Positions 45,300 to 53,484 of a DNA stretch of 64,000 nt are shown one piece after another (position 1 is the first letter of the stretch; each line of letters starts with the position of its first letter). The notes under the pieces are model-generated. The model was not told the origin of the DNA, searched no databases, and was given only the letters and a program-made list of their open reading frames with translations. The stretch lies in the NCBI RefSeq assembly GCF_016775155.1, contig NZ_JAEUGD010000058.1:296733-360732 (forward strand), given 5' to 3'. Source of the stretch: Fulvivirga marina. GTDB taxonomy: Bacteria; Bacteroidota; Bacteroidia; Cytophagales; Cyclobacteriaceae. Both the position numbers and the translations under genes were made by a program.

Positions 45300-45923
45300 A
45301 TGACAAAAGTAATATCATTTATCAGCAGAAAAGGGGGTACCGGCAAAACCACAAATGCCATTAATTTATCAACAATGCTCCATAGCCTGGGCCACAAGAC
45401 TGCTCTGGTTGAAACCGACACAAACTACACTCTGAATACTTTACGTAAAATGGAGGTTTACAAAGCCGGGGCCAAAGAAAAATCATTATTTGAGCTTATG
45501 GGCTCTGAAGATTACCGTATCGCGGAAGAAATTGAAACGTTACGTTCCCAAAATGACTTCGATTACATTATTGTAGACAGTGCTGGTAAACCTACAGACG
45601 AGGGCATCAAAAAGCTTTGCCTGGTAAGTGACGCAGTGATAGTGCCTACAAGTTTAACTCAAAATGACCTGTTAGTAACCTATCAAACAGTGGCTGACCT
45701 TTCTCCTGCAAAAGAACTTAACAAGAACCTGAAGATAATGGTACTTCCTAACCGGATCCATAGCCTAACAAAACACAAGACTATACAAGAGGCTTTGAAC
45801 AACCTGGATGCACATATATTGGAAATTGCTGTTCCTCAAAAGAATCTATTCGTCAATTTCAGTACAATTTTGGCAGAAAAAGAGTATCTTAAAATAGCCA
45901 ATGCGATAATAAAACAACTATAA
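45300..45923 (+). CDS. Orphan ParA-type ATPase
   Basis: I start at ATG 45300 (MTKVISFISRKGGTGKTTNAINLSTMLH), giving 207 residues; the longest frame starts at a TTG 36 bases upstream. The deviant Walker A RKGGTGKTT contains the signature Lys of ParA/MinD ATPases, VETDTNYTLN is switch I-like, and DYIIVDSAGKP provides Walker B. There is no N-terminal HTH, so this is the small ParA type that can bind DNA nonspecifically as an ATP dimer. No ParB with a DNA-binding domain or parS site is visible; a 127-residue protein starts 2 bases after the stop. It is a candidate for cargo positioning. Confidence 0.9.
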   Translation: MTKVISFISRKGGTGKTTNAINLSTMLHSLGHKTALVETDTNYTLNTLRKMEVYKAGAKEKSLFELMGSEDYRIAEEIETLRSQNDFDYIIVDSAGKPTDEGIKKLCLVSDAVIVPTSLTQNDLLVTYQTVADLSPAKELNKNLKIMVLPNRIHSLTKHKTIQEALNNLDAHILEIAVPQKNLFVNFSTILAEKEYLKIANAIIKQL

Positions 45924-45924
45924 A

Positions 45925-46308
45925 ATGGCAAAGAGAAAAAACCCTTTGAAGGATATTGATGCATTTCTTAAGCAGGAATCCACTTCTTTTGTCAACCCTG
46001 AAGAGATCAGCCCAAAAAAAAGAAAGAAAGATTCTGATAAACAAGAAGAAGAATCCCCGACTGCTAAACCCGCGTTAAAAGCAATGAAAGAGCAAGTCTC
46101 AAAAGAGGATATTATTGCAGAACTACATGCTCTTGCCAACAAAGAAGGTGATACTTTCAGGCCCTCTCTCTATGAGATCATTCGCAAGGCTCTTGAAAGC
46201 CTGGAACACTCGACCGCTGAAGATAAAATGCTTATTAATACATTGCTTTATATTAATGACAAAGCTAACTGGAAAGAGAATATAAAGAATTACTGGCAAA
46301 CTAAATAA
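45925..46308 (+). CDS. Small Lys-rich partner of the orphan ParA
   Basis: The 127-residue protein starts one base after the ParA stop and is surely co-expressed. Residues 1-60 are basic and probably disordered (MAKRKNPLKDIDAFLKQES, PKKRKKDSDKQEEE). Residues about 65-127 look helical (VSKEDIIAELHALANKEGD, YEIIRKALESLEHSTAEDKM, LLYINDKANWKENIKNYW). There is no HTH, ParB box or membrane helix. A basic N-terminal tail beside a ParA is how ParB and some adaptors stimulate ATPase activity; here that is inference. I do not recognise a named family. Confidence 0.72.
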   Translation: MAKRKNPLKDIDAFLKQESTSFVNPEEISPKKRKKDSDKQEEESPTAKPALKAMKEQVSKEDIIAELHALANKEGDTFRPSLYEIIRKALESLEHSTAEDKMLINTLLYINDKANWKENIKNYWQTK

Positions 46309-46439
46309 CCATTTTCGTCCTGCCCTTACAATCCTGAAAATTTATGCTGTATAGGAATAGCTTGTCCTATTAATGACCTATTTTAGCAACCCAATACATT
46401 ATAAATACTAAGTTTAGAAAACCTAAAATCACTATTCAT

Positions 46440-47582
46440 ATGAAATTTGGAACCAAAGCCATACACGCCGGAGTAGAGCCGGACCCTACAACTGGCGCTA
46501 TTATGACACCGGTTTATCAAACCTCAACTTATGTTCAAGCCTCCCCGGGAGATCACAAAGGCTATGAGTATTCAAGAACACAAAACCCAACACGTGATGC
46601 CCTACAAAAAAGTCTTGCAGAGTTGGAAAACGGAAAATACGGCCTATGTTTTTCCTCTGGTCTTGCTGCGATTGACGCAGTTATAAAGCTATTAAACCCA
46701 GGTGATGAAGTTGTCGCTGCTAATGACCTTTATGGAGGAACCTACAGGTTATTCACAAAGATATTTTCCAAGTTTGGAATAAAATTCCATTTCGTAGGTA
46801 TGGAAAATGTTAGTGAAATTGAAGAACACATCAATAGTAACACAAAATTGATTTGGCTGGAAACACCTACCAACCCAATGATGAATATCATTGATATAAA
46901 GGGTGCCTCTGAAATTGCAAAAAAGCACAACACATTACTGGCAGTTGATAATACTTTCGCAACACCTTATTTACAAAATCCATTAGATTTAGGTGCTGAT
47001 ATTGTTATGCATTCAGTAACAAAGTATCTGGGTGGCCACTCTGACGTAGTTATGGGAGCTCTTGTAGTTAAAGATCAAAAATTAAATGACGATCTGGCCT
47101 TTATCCAGAACAGTAGTGGAGCAACTCCCGGCCCTCAGGATTGTTTCCTTGTACTTCGCGGAATAAAAACTTTGCACCTTAGAATGCAGAGACATTCAGA
47201 AAATGGTCGAAAAATCGCTGATTTCTTAAAAGATCACCCCCGAGTAGATAAGCTTTACTGGCCCGGTTTGGAAAATCATCCTAATCACCAAATAGCAAAA
47301 GAACAAATGCGCGATTTTGGAGGGATGATTTCTTTCACGCTAAAAGGAGACAGTAAAGAAGAGGCGTTTAAAATCCTGGAAAGCTTTCATTACTTTACTC
47401 TTGCAGAATCTTTGGGAGGAGTAGAATCATTGGTTAACCACCCTGCTACCATGACTCATGCAAGTATTCCGAGAGAAGAAAGGATCAAAATCGGATTGCT
47501 CGATTCGCTAATTAGGTTGAGTGTTGGTATTGAAGATGCTGATGACCTTATTGCCGACCTCAAAGCTGCCTTAGAAAAGTAG
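46440..47582 (+). CDS. Cystathionine gamma-synthase/lyase family PLP enzyme
   Basis: The 380-residue trans-sulfuration enzyme has FGTKAIHAGVEPDPTTGAIMTPVYQTSTY at the start, the phosphate-binding YEYSRTQNPTRDALQKSLAELE and FSSGLAAIDAV, the Asp that holds the cofactor pyridine in LAVDNTFATPYLQNPL, and the Schiff-base Lys in HSVTKYLGGHSDV near residue 195. SLGGVESLVNHPATMTHASIPREER is the usual C-terminal substrate-binding part. The sequence cannot separate synthase (metB) from lyase or beta-lyase activity. A strong terminator follows. Confidence 0.93.
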   Translation: MKFGTKAIHAGVEPDPTTGAIMTPVYQTSTYVQASPGDHKGYEYSRTQNPTRDALQKSLAELENGKYGLCFSSGLAAIDAVIKLLNPGDEVVAANDLYGGTYRLFTKIFSKFGIKFHFVGMENVSEIEEHINSNTKLIWLETPTNPMMNIIDIKGASEIAKKHNTLLAVDNTFATPYLQNPLDLGADIVMHSVTKYLGGHSDVVMGALVVKDQKLNDDLAFIQNSSGATPGPQDCFLVLRGIKTLHLRMQRHSENGRKIADFLKDHPRVDKLYWPGLENHPNHQIAKEQMRDFGGMISFTLKGDSKEEAFKILESFHYFTLAESLGGVESLVNHPATMTHASIPREERIKIGLLDSLIRLSVGIEDADDLIADLKAALEK

Positions 47583-47591
47583 TTATTACTT

Positions 47592-47633
47592 AAAAACTCT
47601 CTTAACCGTATTGAAGAGGTTAAGAGAGTTTTT
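47592..47633. terminator. Bidirectional terminator between convergent genes
   Basis: AAAAACTCTCTTAACC and GGTTAAGAGAGTTTTT form a long perfect stem with an 11-base loop and T-runs on both strands, between stops at 47582 (+) and 47651 (-). Confidence 0.93.
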
Positions 47634-47650
47634 ACTAACTCAATAAGTAT

Positions 47651-47971
47651 CTAGTCTAGTCTACCTTGAGAATCATTCTTCTGTTTGCGTATGTTACGGT
47701 TAGCCCTATTTTGCATACTATGAAGTCTTAGCTTCTCTTCAGTGGTTACTACTCCATCTGCCTTTACTCGCCTCTCCACCTTCCTAATATGCCGTTGTTC
47801 TGCCTTAAGAGTTCTAACTTCTCCCCTTGTTAACTCACCTGAAGCTCTTCCTTCAGCTATTCTTGTTTGTTGAACCATCTGCCTGTTATTCACTCTACCT
47901 GTACTAGTTTGAGCAATAACGGCAAAATGAAACAGCATAAATACTGAGGAGAATAAAATTACTTTTTTCAT
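47651..47971 (-). CDS. Small secreted basic protein
   Basis: I start at ATG 47971 (MKKVILFSSVFMLFHFAVIAQ), which gives a standard signal peptide and 106 residues in total; the longer frame has 15 extra residues before it. The mature part is a basic helical stretch with the repeated pattern QQTRIAEGRASGELTRGEVRTLKAEQRHIRKVERRVKADGVVTTEEKLRLHSMQNRANR, resembling EF-hand-like 'G-x-x-T-x-x-E' turns (ASGELTRGE and ADGVVTTEE) that alternate with helices. Similar small exported proteins occur in Bacteroidota without known function. It is convergent with the trans-sulfuration gene across a shared terminator. Confidence 0.75.
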   Translation of the reverse strand: MKKVILFSSVFMLFHFAVIAQTSTGRVNNRQMVQQTRIAEGRASGELTRGEVRTLKAEQRHIRKVERRVKADGVVTTEEKLRLHSMQNRANRNIRKQKNDSQGRLD

Positions 47972-48040
47972 AATTGTAACATTTAAGTTAATATTCCTTT
48001 GATGCTTAGAAAGCAAAAAGGTTTAACAAGGCTTAAAAAA

Positions 48041-50155
48041 TTATAAAGTAATCTTATCTAAAGGAACAGTAATTTTTGAAGGAAATTTTATGATAAACTC
48101 GCTCCCCTTATCTATTTCAGTTTTTAACTCAATTTCTGCCTCCAGTCTATCAACCAAGGTTTTTACAATCGCAAGTCCAAGGCCATTGGAACTTTCCCCT
48201 GCAGTAGGTTGAGCGCTAAGCTTTGTGAATTTCTTATAAATATTCTGTTTATCTTCCTCGGTAAACCCCTGCCCAAAATCCTTAACAGAAATAAATGTAT
48301 AATTTTCAGTTCTACCCACACTTAAAATAACAGGGTTACCCGGGTCCGAAAATTTAATAGCATTGGAGATCAAGTTATCCAGAACTCTTGACAAATAAAC
48401 TTTATCTGAATTGATGAATATTTGCGATTCACCACCTTCCAGGCGCAGTTCTATCTGCTTTGACTTAGCATCGGCATAAAAACCTTTCACCTTATCCAGA
48501 AGAAGGCTATATATATCAACTTTTGATATCTCCGGTTTTCGTTTATCAAACTCAAAAGCATTAACATCAAGCAAATCTCTTATCAGATCAATACCGCTCT
48601 GCGAAATACTCTTTAACAATTTCACATAATTTCTTTGCTCCGCAGTAAGACCTGAAAGTAAAAGCAACTCTCCTATTCCCTTAATTCTATTAAATGGAGA
48701 TTTAAGGTCATGAGCCACAATATTCATCAATGTATCTTTCTCATTATTAAGCTCAGCCAAATCCTGATTATGCTTATGCAAAACTTTGTTTTGAGCATTA
48801 ATCATATCATTCTGCTCGCGGATCTCCTCTTGCTGCCTGGCTATATGAATATTTTTTTGATGCAACTTCTCATTAGCCCTCCGTCTCTTTCTACTTGTAA
48901 CCCATAAATTGATGACAAGAGCAAAGATAGCAACAACGATTACTACCAGTGTTACATTATAAGTTCGCTGCCGGTCAATCACTGCCTGATCCCTTGCCTG
49001 ATTGGCAAGTAATAACTCATTCTCCTTATCCCTTTTCTCTATTTCCAGCCTCGCTTCTGACCGCTCTATTGCGCGAGCCATCTCTGCATTATTCAATGCC
49101 TGCTTTACTTCTGCATACCGCTGAAAATTTTCATAGGCGCAATTAACGTCACCCTTTTGTTCACAAATCTCCGCCAGGTAATAATAAGCATCCAATTGAA
49201 TCATCAGTTCCCGGGATCTTGAAGCCGTTTCCAGCACCTTGCTAAAGTAATGCCTTGCCTTGTCGAAATTCTCTTCAATAAAATATACTTTACCAAGCTG
49301 GGTATCAATTCTACTCAAAAGGTTAAGGTTACCTGTATTCCCTGCCATATTTGAAGCCTTTTGGGCAAAAATTAAAGCTTCCGGAAACTTATGTTGAATG
49401 TAATAAAGATGAGATATCCCAATGTTTATATTGGCAATATTTATAAAGTCATCAATGGACTCTGCTTTTACCTTTGCCTGAAGGTAATAATCAAAAGCTT
49501 TTTCGTAATTTTTATTATGCTCTTGAATTTGAGCCATCTCCAACAACATGGAAACCTGTCCGGGAATATTATCTGTCCCAAGCCTTATTTCAAGTGCCTT
49601 CTGCGACATTTCCAATGCTTTTTTATAGTTATTCTGCGTCTGATAAAGCTCTGACAAACTCTTATAACAATAACTTAGCCCCTCCTTATCATTTAGTCTT
49701 TCGAATATTTCGAGAGCAGTAAAATAATAATCATATGATTTAACAAAATCACCTTGGGTTGAAAACAAGCGACCAAGGTTATTGAGTGAGTGCGCATATT
49801 GCGATGAATCATTATGTCTGATGGCAGCCTCTACTGCAAGGTTGTAATAATCGAAAGATTTAACTTGATCTCCTTTGTAATGGTAAGCTACACCGATGTA
49901 GTTAAGAGACTTAGCTATTTTCCCTTCAAACTTTAATATTTTAGTTAAACCAATAGCTTTATTGCTGAAGTAAACGGTGCTATCCGGGTGCGACTTTCTA
50001 TACTCCCAGGCAAGGGCATTATAGATATCTATTTGTTCAACTCCCTTTACTCTTTTTAGTGCAGAATAGAGACTGTCAATTTGTGAAATATTCTGACCAA
50101 CCACGCTGGGAATGGATGACAAAGAAAGGGCTATAATAATGATAAGTCTCTTCAT
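48041..50155 (-). CDS. TPR sensor histidine kinase
   Basis: I start at ATG 50155 (MKRLIIIIALSLSSIPSVVGQ), giving a signal peptide and 704 residues. About residues 25-390 hold tandem TPRs (SLNYIGVAYHYKGD, HSLNNLGRLFSTQGD, CYKSLSELYQTQNN), predicted to be periplasmic. One membrane helix follows (VTLVVIVVAIFALVINLWV), then a coiled coil, the HisKA box with the phosphorylated His in NIVAHDLKSPFNRIKG, and an ATPase domain with DNLISNAIKFSDPGNPV (N-box) and NGLGLAIVKTLV (G-box). No receiver domain or adjacent response regulator is seen. A TAACCTTTG just upstream (near 50180) is a possible -7 element. The signal sensed is unknown. Confidence 0.9.
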   Translation of the reverse strand: MKRLIIIIALSLSSIPSVVGQNISQIDSLYSALKRVKGVEQIDIYNALAWEYRKSHPDSTVYFSNKAIGLTKILKFEGKIAKSLNYIGVAYHYKGDQVKSFDYYNLAVEAAIRHNDSSQYAHSLNNLGRLFSTQGDFVKSYDYYFTALEIFERLNDKEGLSYCYKSLSELYQTQNNYKKALEMSQKALEIRLGTDNIPGQVSMLLEMAQIQEHNKNYEKAFDYYLQAKVKAESIDDFINIANINIGISHLYYIQHKFPEALIFAQKASNMAGNTGNLNLLSRIDTQLGKVYFIEENFDKARHYFSKVLETASRSRELMIQLDAYYYLAEICEQKGDVNCAYENFQRYAEVKQALNNAEMARAIERSEARLEIEKRDKENELLLANQARDQAVIDRQRTYNVTLVVIVVAIFALVINLWVTSRKRRRANEKLHQKNIHIARQQEEIREQNDMINAQNKVLHKHNQDLAELNNEKDTLMNIVAHDLKSPFNRIKGIGELLLLSGLTAEQRNYVKLLKSISQSGIDLIRDLLDVNAFEFDKRKPEISKVDIYSLLLDKVKGFYADAKSKQIELRLEGGESQIFINSDKVYLSRVLDNLISNAIKFSDPGNPVILSVGRTENYTFISVKDFGQGFTEEDKQNIYKKFTKLSAQPTAGESSNGLGLAIVKTLVDRLEAEIELKTEIDKGSEFIIKFPSKITVPLDKITL

Positions 50156-50695
50156 CGAACAAAAAAACCAACTCTGCACAAAGGTTAGCGCTATTTTAAA
50201 TATAAAAAAGGTTGTGCTTAGTTCTGAATATTTATTCAAGAAAATACGTGAAAAATCTAAAGTCATTAGATTTTATTCATTTTTTATCAAAAATATTACA
50301 ATAACTACACTTATTAAATTCAAGAGGTGCAATATATATTTTATCTCTCTAAATTCTCTTTCTCTACTCTTTTCTTCTCATTTATATCAAATGCTCATAG
50401 AATCTATATCGCACAACTAATACAACACCAATAACATACTATAAATGAAGAAGATACATTCCTCAAAAATATGGAACAAAAGCTCAATCATATAAGTTAT
50501 TTCTAAATAATCACAAAAATTATTTTAGTATATATTTAAAAGCAAAAATGCATTTAACGCAAAGCGATAACCCGAAATAAAACCTTTTTTTCATATTAAA
50601 TTAGTTACATTTACTAACCTTATAGCAGGTAAACTTTCAACAACCTTACTTAAACATTGGCATAATCAACCTATAAAAATGAATCAACTACGATT
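50156..50695. other. AT-rich divergent intergenic region
   Basis: These 540 bases separate the histidine kinase (minus) from the secreted esterase (plus). No credible gene, tRNA or terminator is visible. The stretch is extremely AT-rich. A short frame MNQLRLCSYLLN opens at 50679 and overlaps the esterase start out of frame; its meaning is unclear. Both flanking genes must be promoted from here. Confidence 0.6.
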
Positions 50696-52660
50696 ATGCA
50701 GTTATTTGTTAAATTAACCATACTATTAACCCTGGCATACATTTCGTCCTATGCCATAACTATGGGTGTTGGGTCTGCAGACACAGTAGAATACCTCATC
50801 TTCACTCCCCCTAGCTATAATGATTCTCAGGCTTATCCACTTTTGGTATACCTGCACGGAGCTCAGGCCATCGGCCCGGATATATCTTGTTCCCGGGGGA
50901 AAGGGTTGCCGGGTGCTATAAGAGATAACAATTTTTTTAATGACATTCCTATGATCATAGTTGCTCCACATGTAAAAAAGGAGGGGAGCTGTAGTAATTC
51001 AGATAATAATGAGTATGAATGGAATACAGATATGATCAATAATGTTATTGATCATATCATCAGCAACTACAATATAGATGAAAGTAGGATATTTGGTAGC
51101 GGCATAAGCCTTGGCGCTAAAGGTTTATGGGACTACGTATTGGCCTACCCAGACAGGATGGCTGGTATTGTACCCTTTAGTGGCAATGCTCCTATAGAAA
51201 ACATCTGTACACTTGATGAGCTAGCAGTATGGGCCTTCCATGGTGAGGTAGACGGAACGATCCCTCCTACAGGGGGAACTGACCGCAAAGGCTCTCAAAC
51301 TATTATAGATGAGATGAATAGTTGTAATGATAAGCCATATATTCCTGCACACATAACCATCCTCACATCGAAAGGACACAATGGTTGGGACCAGGTTTAC
51401 AACCTTACTAGTGGCTACAACATTTATGAATGGTTACTGGCATTAAAAAGGAATATATCTACTGATTATACTCCATTAGTTCATATTGGACCCAACAAAA
51501 CGTTTGTAAGTCCATCACACTCCTTAACCATAAGAAGCTTTGCCTATGATCCAAACGGGACCATAGAAACGTACAACTGGGACATTAGTGGTCCTGTCCC
51601 AACGCTTAATAGCGGACAACCTGATATTACCGCAAACTTCAGTTCCCCTGGCATCTACACTATTGAACTCACGGTAACAGATGATGAAGGTAATATAAAT
51701 AGTGATCAGGTGCAGTATACTGTGCTCAGTAGTATTGGGTCTTCTCCTTCAATCACTGAACTCCGGCTATACAATGGAAATACGGACCTGGGACCAATAA
51801 CTAATAACCAAGTGGTAAATCTTGATAGCTACGATGCCACCCTTCTGGATATAGTTGCAACCACAAGTAATCTAAACTCAAGAGCAAGTGTAAGGTTCAG
51901 CCTTAATGACAACCACAACTTCATCTCCCTAAATGAGGATAAAATAAACACCAATTACTCAATAGGAAATAATAACCACAAATCATATGTCCCCACCCTT
52001 GGAGAACATACGGTAACTGCTACAGCTTATGGGGACAGGAATGAACTTGACCAAGGCATATCCTATGAAATCACATTAATCTACTCTAATGGTCCATTGC
52101 CTATCAATTTACTTGACTTCACTGCTTCCATGGCAAATGACAGAGTTACTCTTTATTGGGAAACATCTGAAGAAATTAACAACAGCCATTTTGAAATCTA
52201 TCAAGGAATAGGTAGTACCAAGTCTATGTACAAAATAGGTGAAGTACCAAAAAAATTAAAACAACAAGAGGTTAATTATTATAGCTATACTATTGAAAAT
52301 GCACCTTGTGGCAAACTATATTATCAATTGCAAAGTATTGATCTTGACGGCAAACAGGATCCATCTAAAATCATCACTCTAAAGAATATAAGGAGCAACT
52401 GCGACTCCAAGGTATACCCAAACCCAATCACCGGCAATTACTTTATTTACGAAAGTAAAAGCGATGCATCCAGCCTTATGCTTACAAATACTTCAGGCAA
52501 AACAGTTAGAAAGTACTACATCCCTAAAAGTGAAACGAGAAAAACCATACTCGACACCTATGGAATTCCCGCTGGAGTTTATTTTCTTCAAATCAGTAAT
52601 AATGAAACTCTTCGAACTCAAAAATTAATCATCCTTAAAAACACACCATCAATTAATTGA
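50696..52660 (+). CDS. Secreted PHB-depolymerase/esterase-like hydrolase with PKD and T9SS domains
   Basis: The 654-residue protein begins with a signal peptide (MQLFVKLTILLTLAYISSYA). The catalytic domain (about 25-255) is an alpha/beta hydrolase of the PHB depolymerase/feruloyl-esterase-like group: YPLLVYLHGAQAIGPD near residue 47, nucleophile elbow GSGISLGAKGLW with Ser 138, an Asp in HGEVDGTIPP and His in SKGHNGWDQVY. A PKD domain follows (about 260-355, HSLTIRSFAYDPNGTIETYNWDI), then beta domains, and a C-terminal type A sorting domain (CDSKVYPNPITGNYF). It is probably a surface or released esterase acting on polymers. The substrate is unknown. Confidence 0.9.
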   Translation: MQLFVKLTILLTLAYISSYAITMGVGSADTVEYLIFTPPSYNDSQAYPLLVYLHGAQAIGPDISCSRGKGLPGAIRDNNFFNDIPMIIVAPHVKKEGSCSNSDNNEYEWNTDMINNVIDHIISNYNIDESRIFGSGISLGAKGLWDYVLAYPDRMAGIVPFSGNAPIENICTLDELAVWAFHGEVDGTIPPTGGTDRKGSQTIIDEMNSCNDKPYIPAHITILTSKGHNGWDQVYNLTSGYNIYEWLLALKRNISTDYTPLVHIGPNKTFVSPSHSLTIRSFAYDPNGTIETYNWDISGPVPTLNSGQPDITANFSSPGIYTIELTVTDDEGNINSDQVQYTVLSSIGSSPSITELRLYNGNTDLGPITNNQVVNLDSYDATLLDIVATTSNLNSRASVRFSLNDNHNFISLNEDKINTNYSIGNNNHKSYVPTLGEHTVTATAYGDRNELDQGISYEITLIYSNGPLPINLLDFTASMANDRVTLYWETSEEINNSHFEIYQGIGSTKSMYKIGEVPKKLKQQEVNYYSYTIENAPCGKLYYQLQSIDLDGKQDPSKIITLKNIRSNCDSKVYPNPITGNYFIYESKSDASSLMLTNTSGKTVRKYYIPKSETRKTILDTYGIPAGVYFLQISNNETLRTQKLIILKNTPSIN

Positions 52661-52739
52661 TTATCAGTAATTTATAATCATTAACTAAAAATTGGCACTA
52701 TCCTTGATAATTCACTGACATAACCAAAAATTAAGTGCC

Positions 52740-53447
52740 ATGAAAAAGATATTACTAATTTTAACATTCATTGTTGTGGTTTCATTGAAGGGCGAGGCAC
52801 AACACTTTACAGCATCGTTTGGAGTTACTCATAGCTGGGATGTACCCGTTCGCGTAACAAGAGTTATCAGTCATGATTATTACGGGTACGATGTAGTACA
52901 CGCAACCCAGATAAGAAGAGGTGGCGGGTTATTCTTCGATGTTATTCTCCAAAGAGGTGATATCTTTGTTGAGGTTAATGTAAGGCATGATGGGCACATC
53001 ATTAGAAGTGCCCATCATGACTACTACCCTTTGTACGAACATGTTTGCAGTAACCATTGCGGATATCATAACAGTTACTATCGCTCGCATTACAGAAACT
53101 GTAATAGCCACAGTCACCATGGACACAATCACGTAGTATATGTAAACCGTCCTAATGGGCATGGGCATGGGCATGGACACGGACATGGGCACGGGCACGG
53201 AAAGAGTCATAAACATAAAACTCATGTTGTATACAAAGGCGATTCATATCACAAGCACGAAAATTACCGTTCTGGACGATACGACTCCCGATCAAATAAT
53301 GATCACTACAGAGAAAGAAGAGGCTCCTATCACGAAGAAAAGAGCTACAACGAACGCGGGCACGGTAATGGACATAGAAAATATAACGGCAGATCTGAGC
53401 ATGGACGTAGCCATAACAACGGTACTTTTGTAAGACGAAACAATTAA
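52740..53447 (+). CDS. Secreted His/Gly/Arg-rich low-complexity protein
   Basis: The 235-residue protein has signal peptide MKKILLILTFIVVVSLKGEAQ. Residues 22-90 are a small beta-like domain (TASFGVTHSWDVPVRVTRVI, RGDIFVEVNVRHDGHII). From residue 91 onward it is extraordinarily rich in His, Tyr, Arg, Gly and Asn, including seven consecutive Gly-His pairs at residues 140-153 and many scattered HxH motifs. Such tails usually bind Ni, Zn or Cu, so a periplasmic or surface metal buffer is possible; this is inference. I recognise no named family. A bidirectional terminator follows. Confidence 0.75.
   Translation: MKKILLILTFIVVVSLKGEAQHFTASFGVTHSWDVPVRVTRVISHDYYGYDVVHATQIRRGGGLFFDVILQRGDIFVEVNVRHDGHIIRSAHHDYYPLYEHVCSNHCGYHNSYYRSHYRNCNSHSHHGHNHVVYVNRPNGHGHGHGHGHGHGHGKSHKHKTHVVYKGDSYHKHENYRSGRYDSRSNNDHYRERRGSYHEEKSYNERGHGNGHRKYNGRSEHGRSHNNGTFVRRNN
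53157..53201 (+). repeat. Hexanucleotide tandem repeat encoding Gly-His pairs
   Basis: Seven imperfect copies of GGGCAT/GGACAC/GGGCAC-type hexamers encode (Gly-His)7. Each unit is two codons, so loss or gain of copies would change tract length without shifting the frame. Confidence 0.85.
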
Positions 53448-53449
53448 AA

Positions 53450-53480
53450 AATAGAGGGGCTCAAATTGCCCCTCTTTTAT
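53450..53480. terminator. Bidirectional terminator between convergent genes
   Basis: GAGGGGC (53454-53460) and GCCCCTC (53468-53474) pair around a 7-base loop, flanked by A-runs and T-runs, so it serves both the His-rich gene (+) and the OmpA lipoprotein gene (-). Confidence 0.88.
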
Positions 53481-53484
53481 TAAC

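Noticed and set aside
50679..50717. 12-codon frame MNQLRLCSYLLN overlapping the esterase start
   Set aside because: It might be a leader peptide but has no ribosome site or regulatory logic visible; not called as a gene.
53157..53201. Short direct repeats resembling a CRISPR array
   Set aside because: The units are 6 bases without spacers and encode amino acid pairs; no cas gene is present.
53155..53433. Frame encoding Met-Gly-Met-Gly repeats
   Set aside because: It is a shifted reading of the Gly-His tract inside the exported His-rich gene, which has a signal peptide and normal composition at its start.
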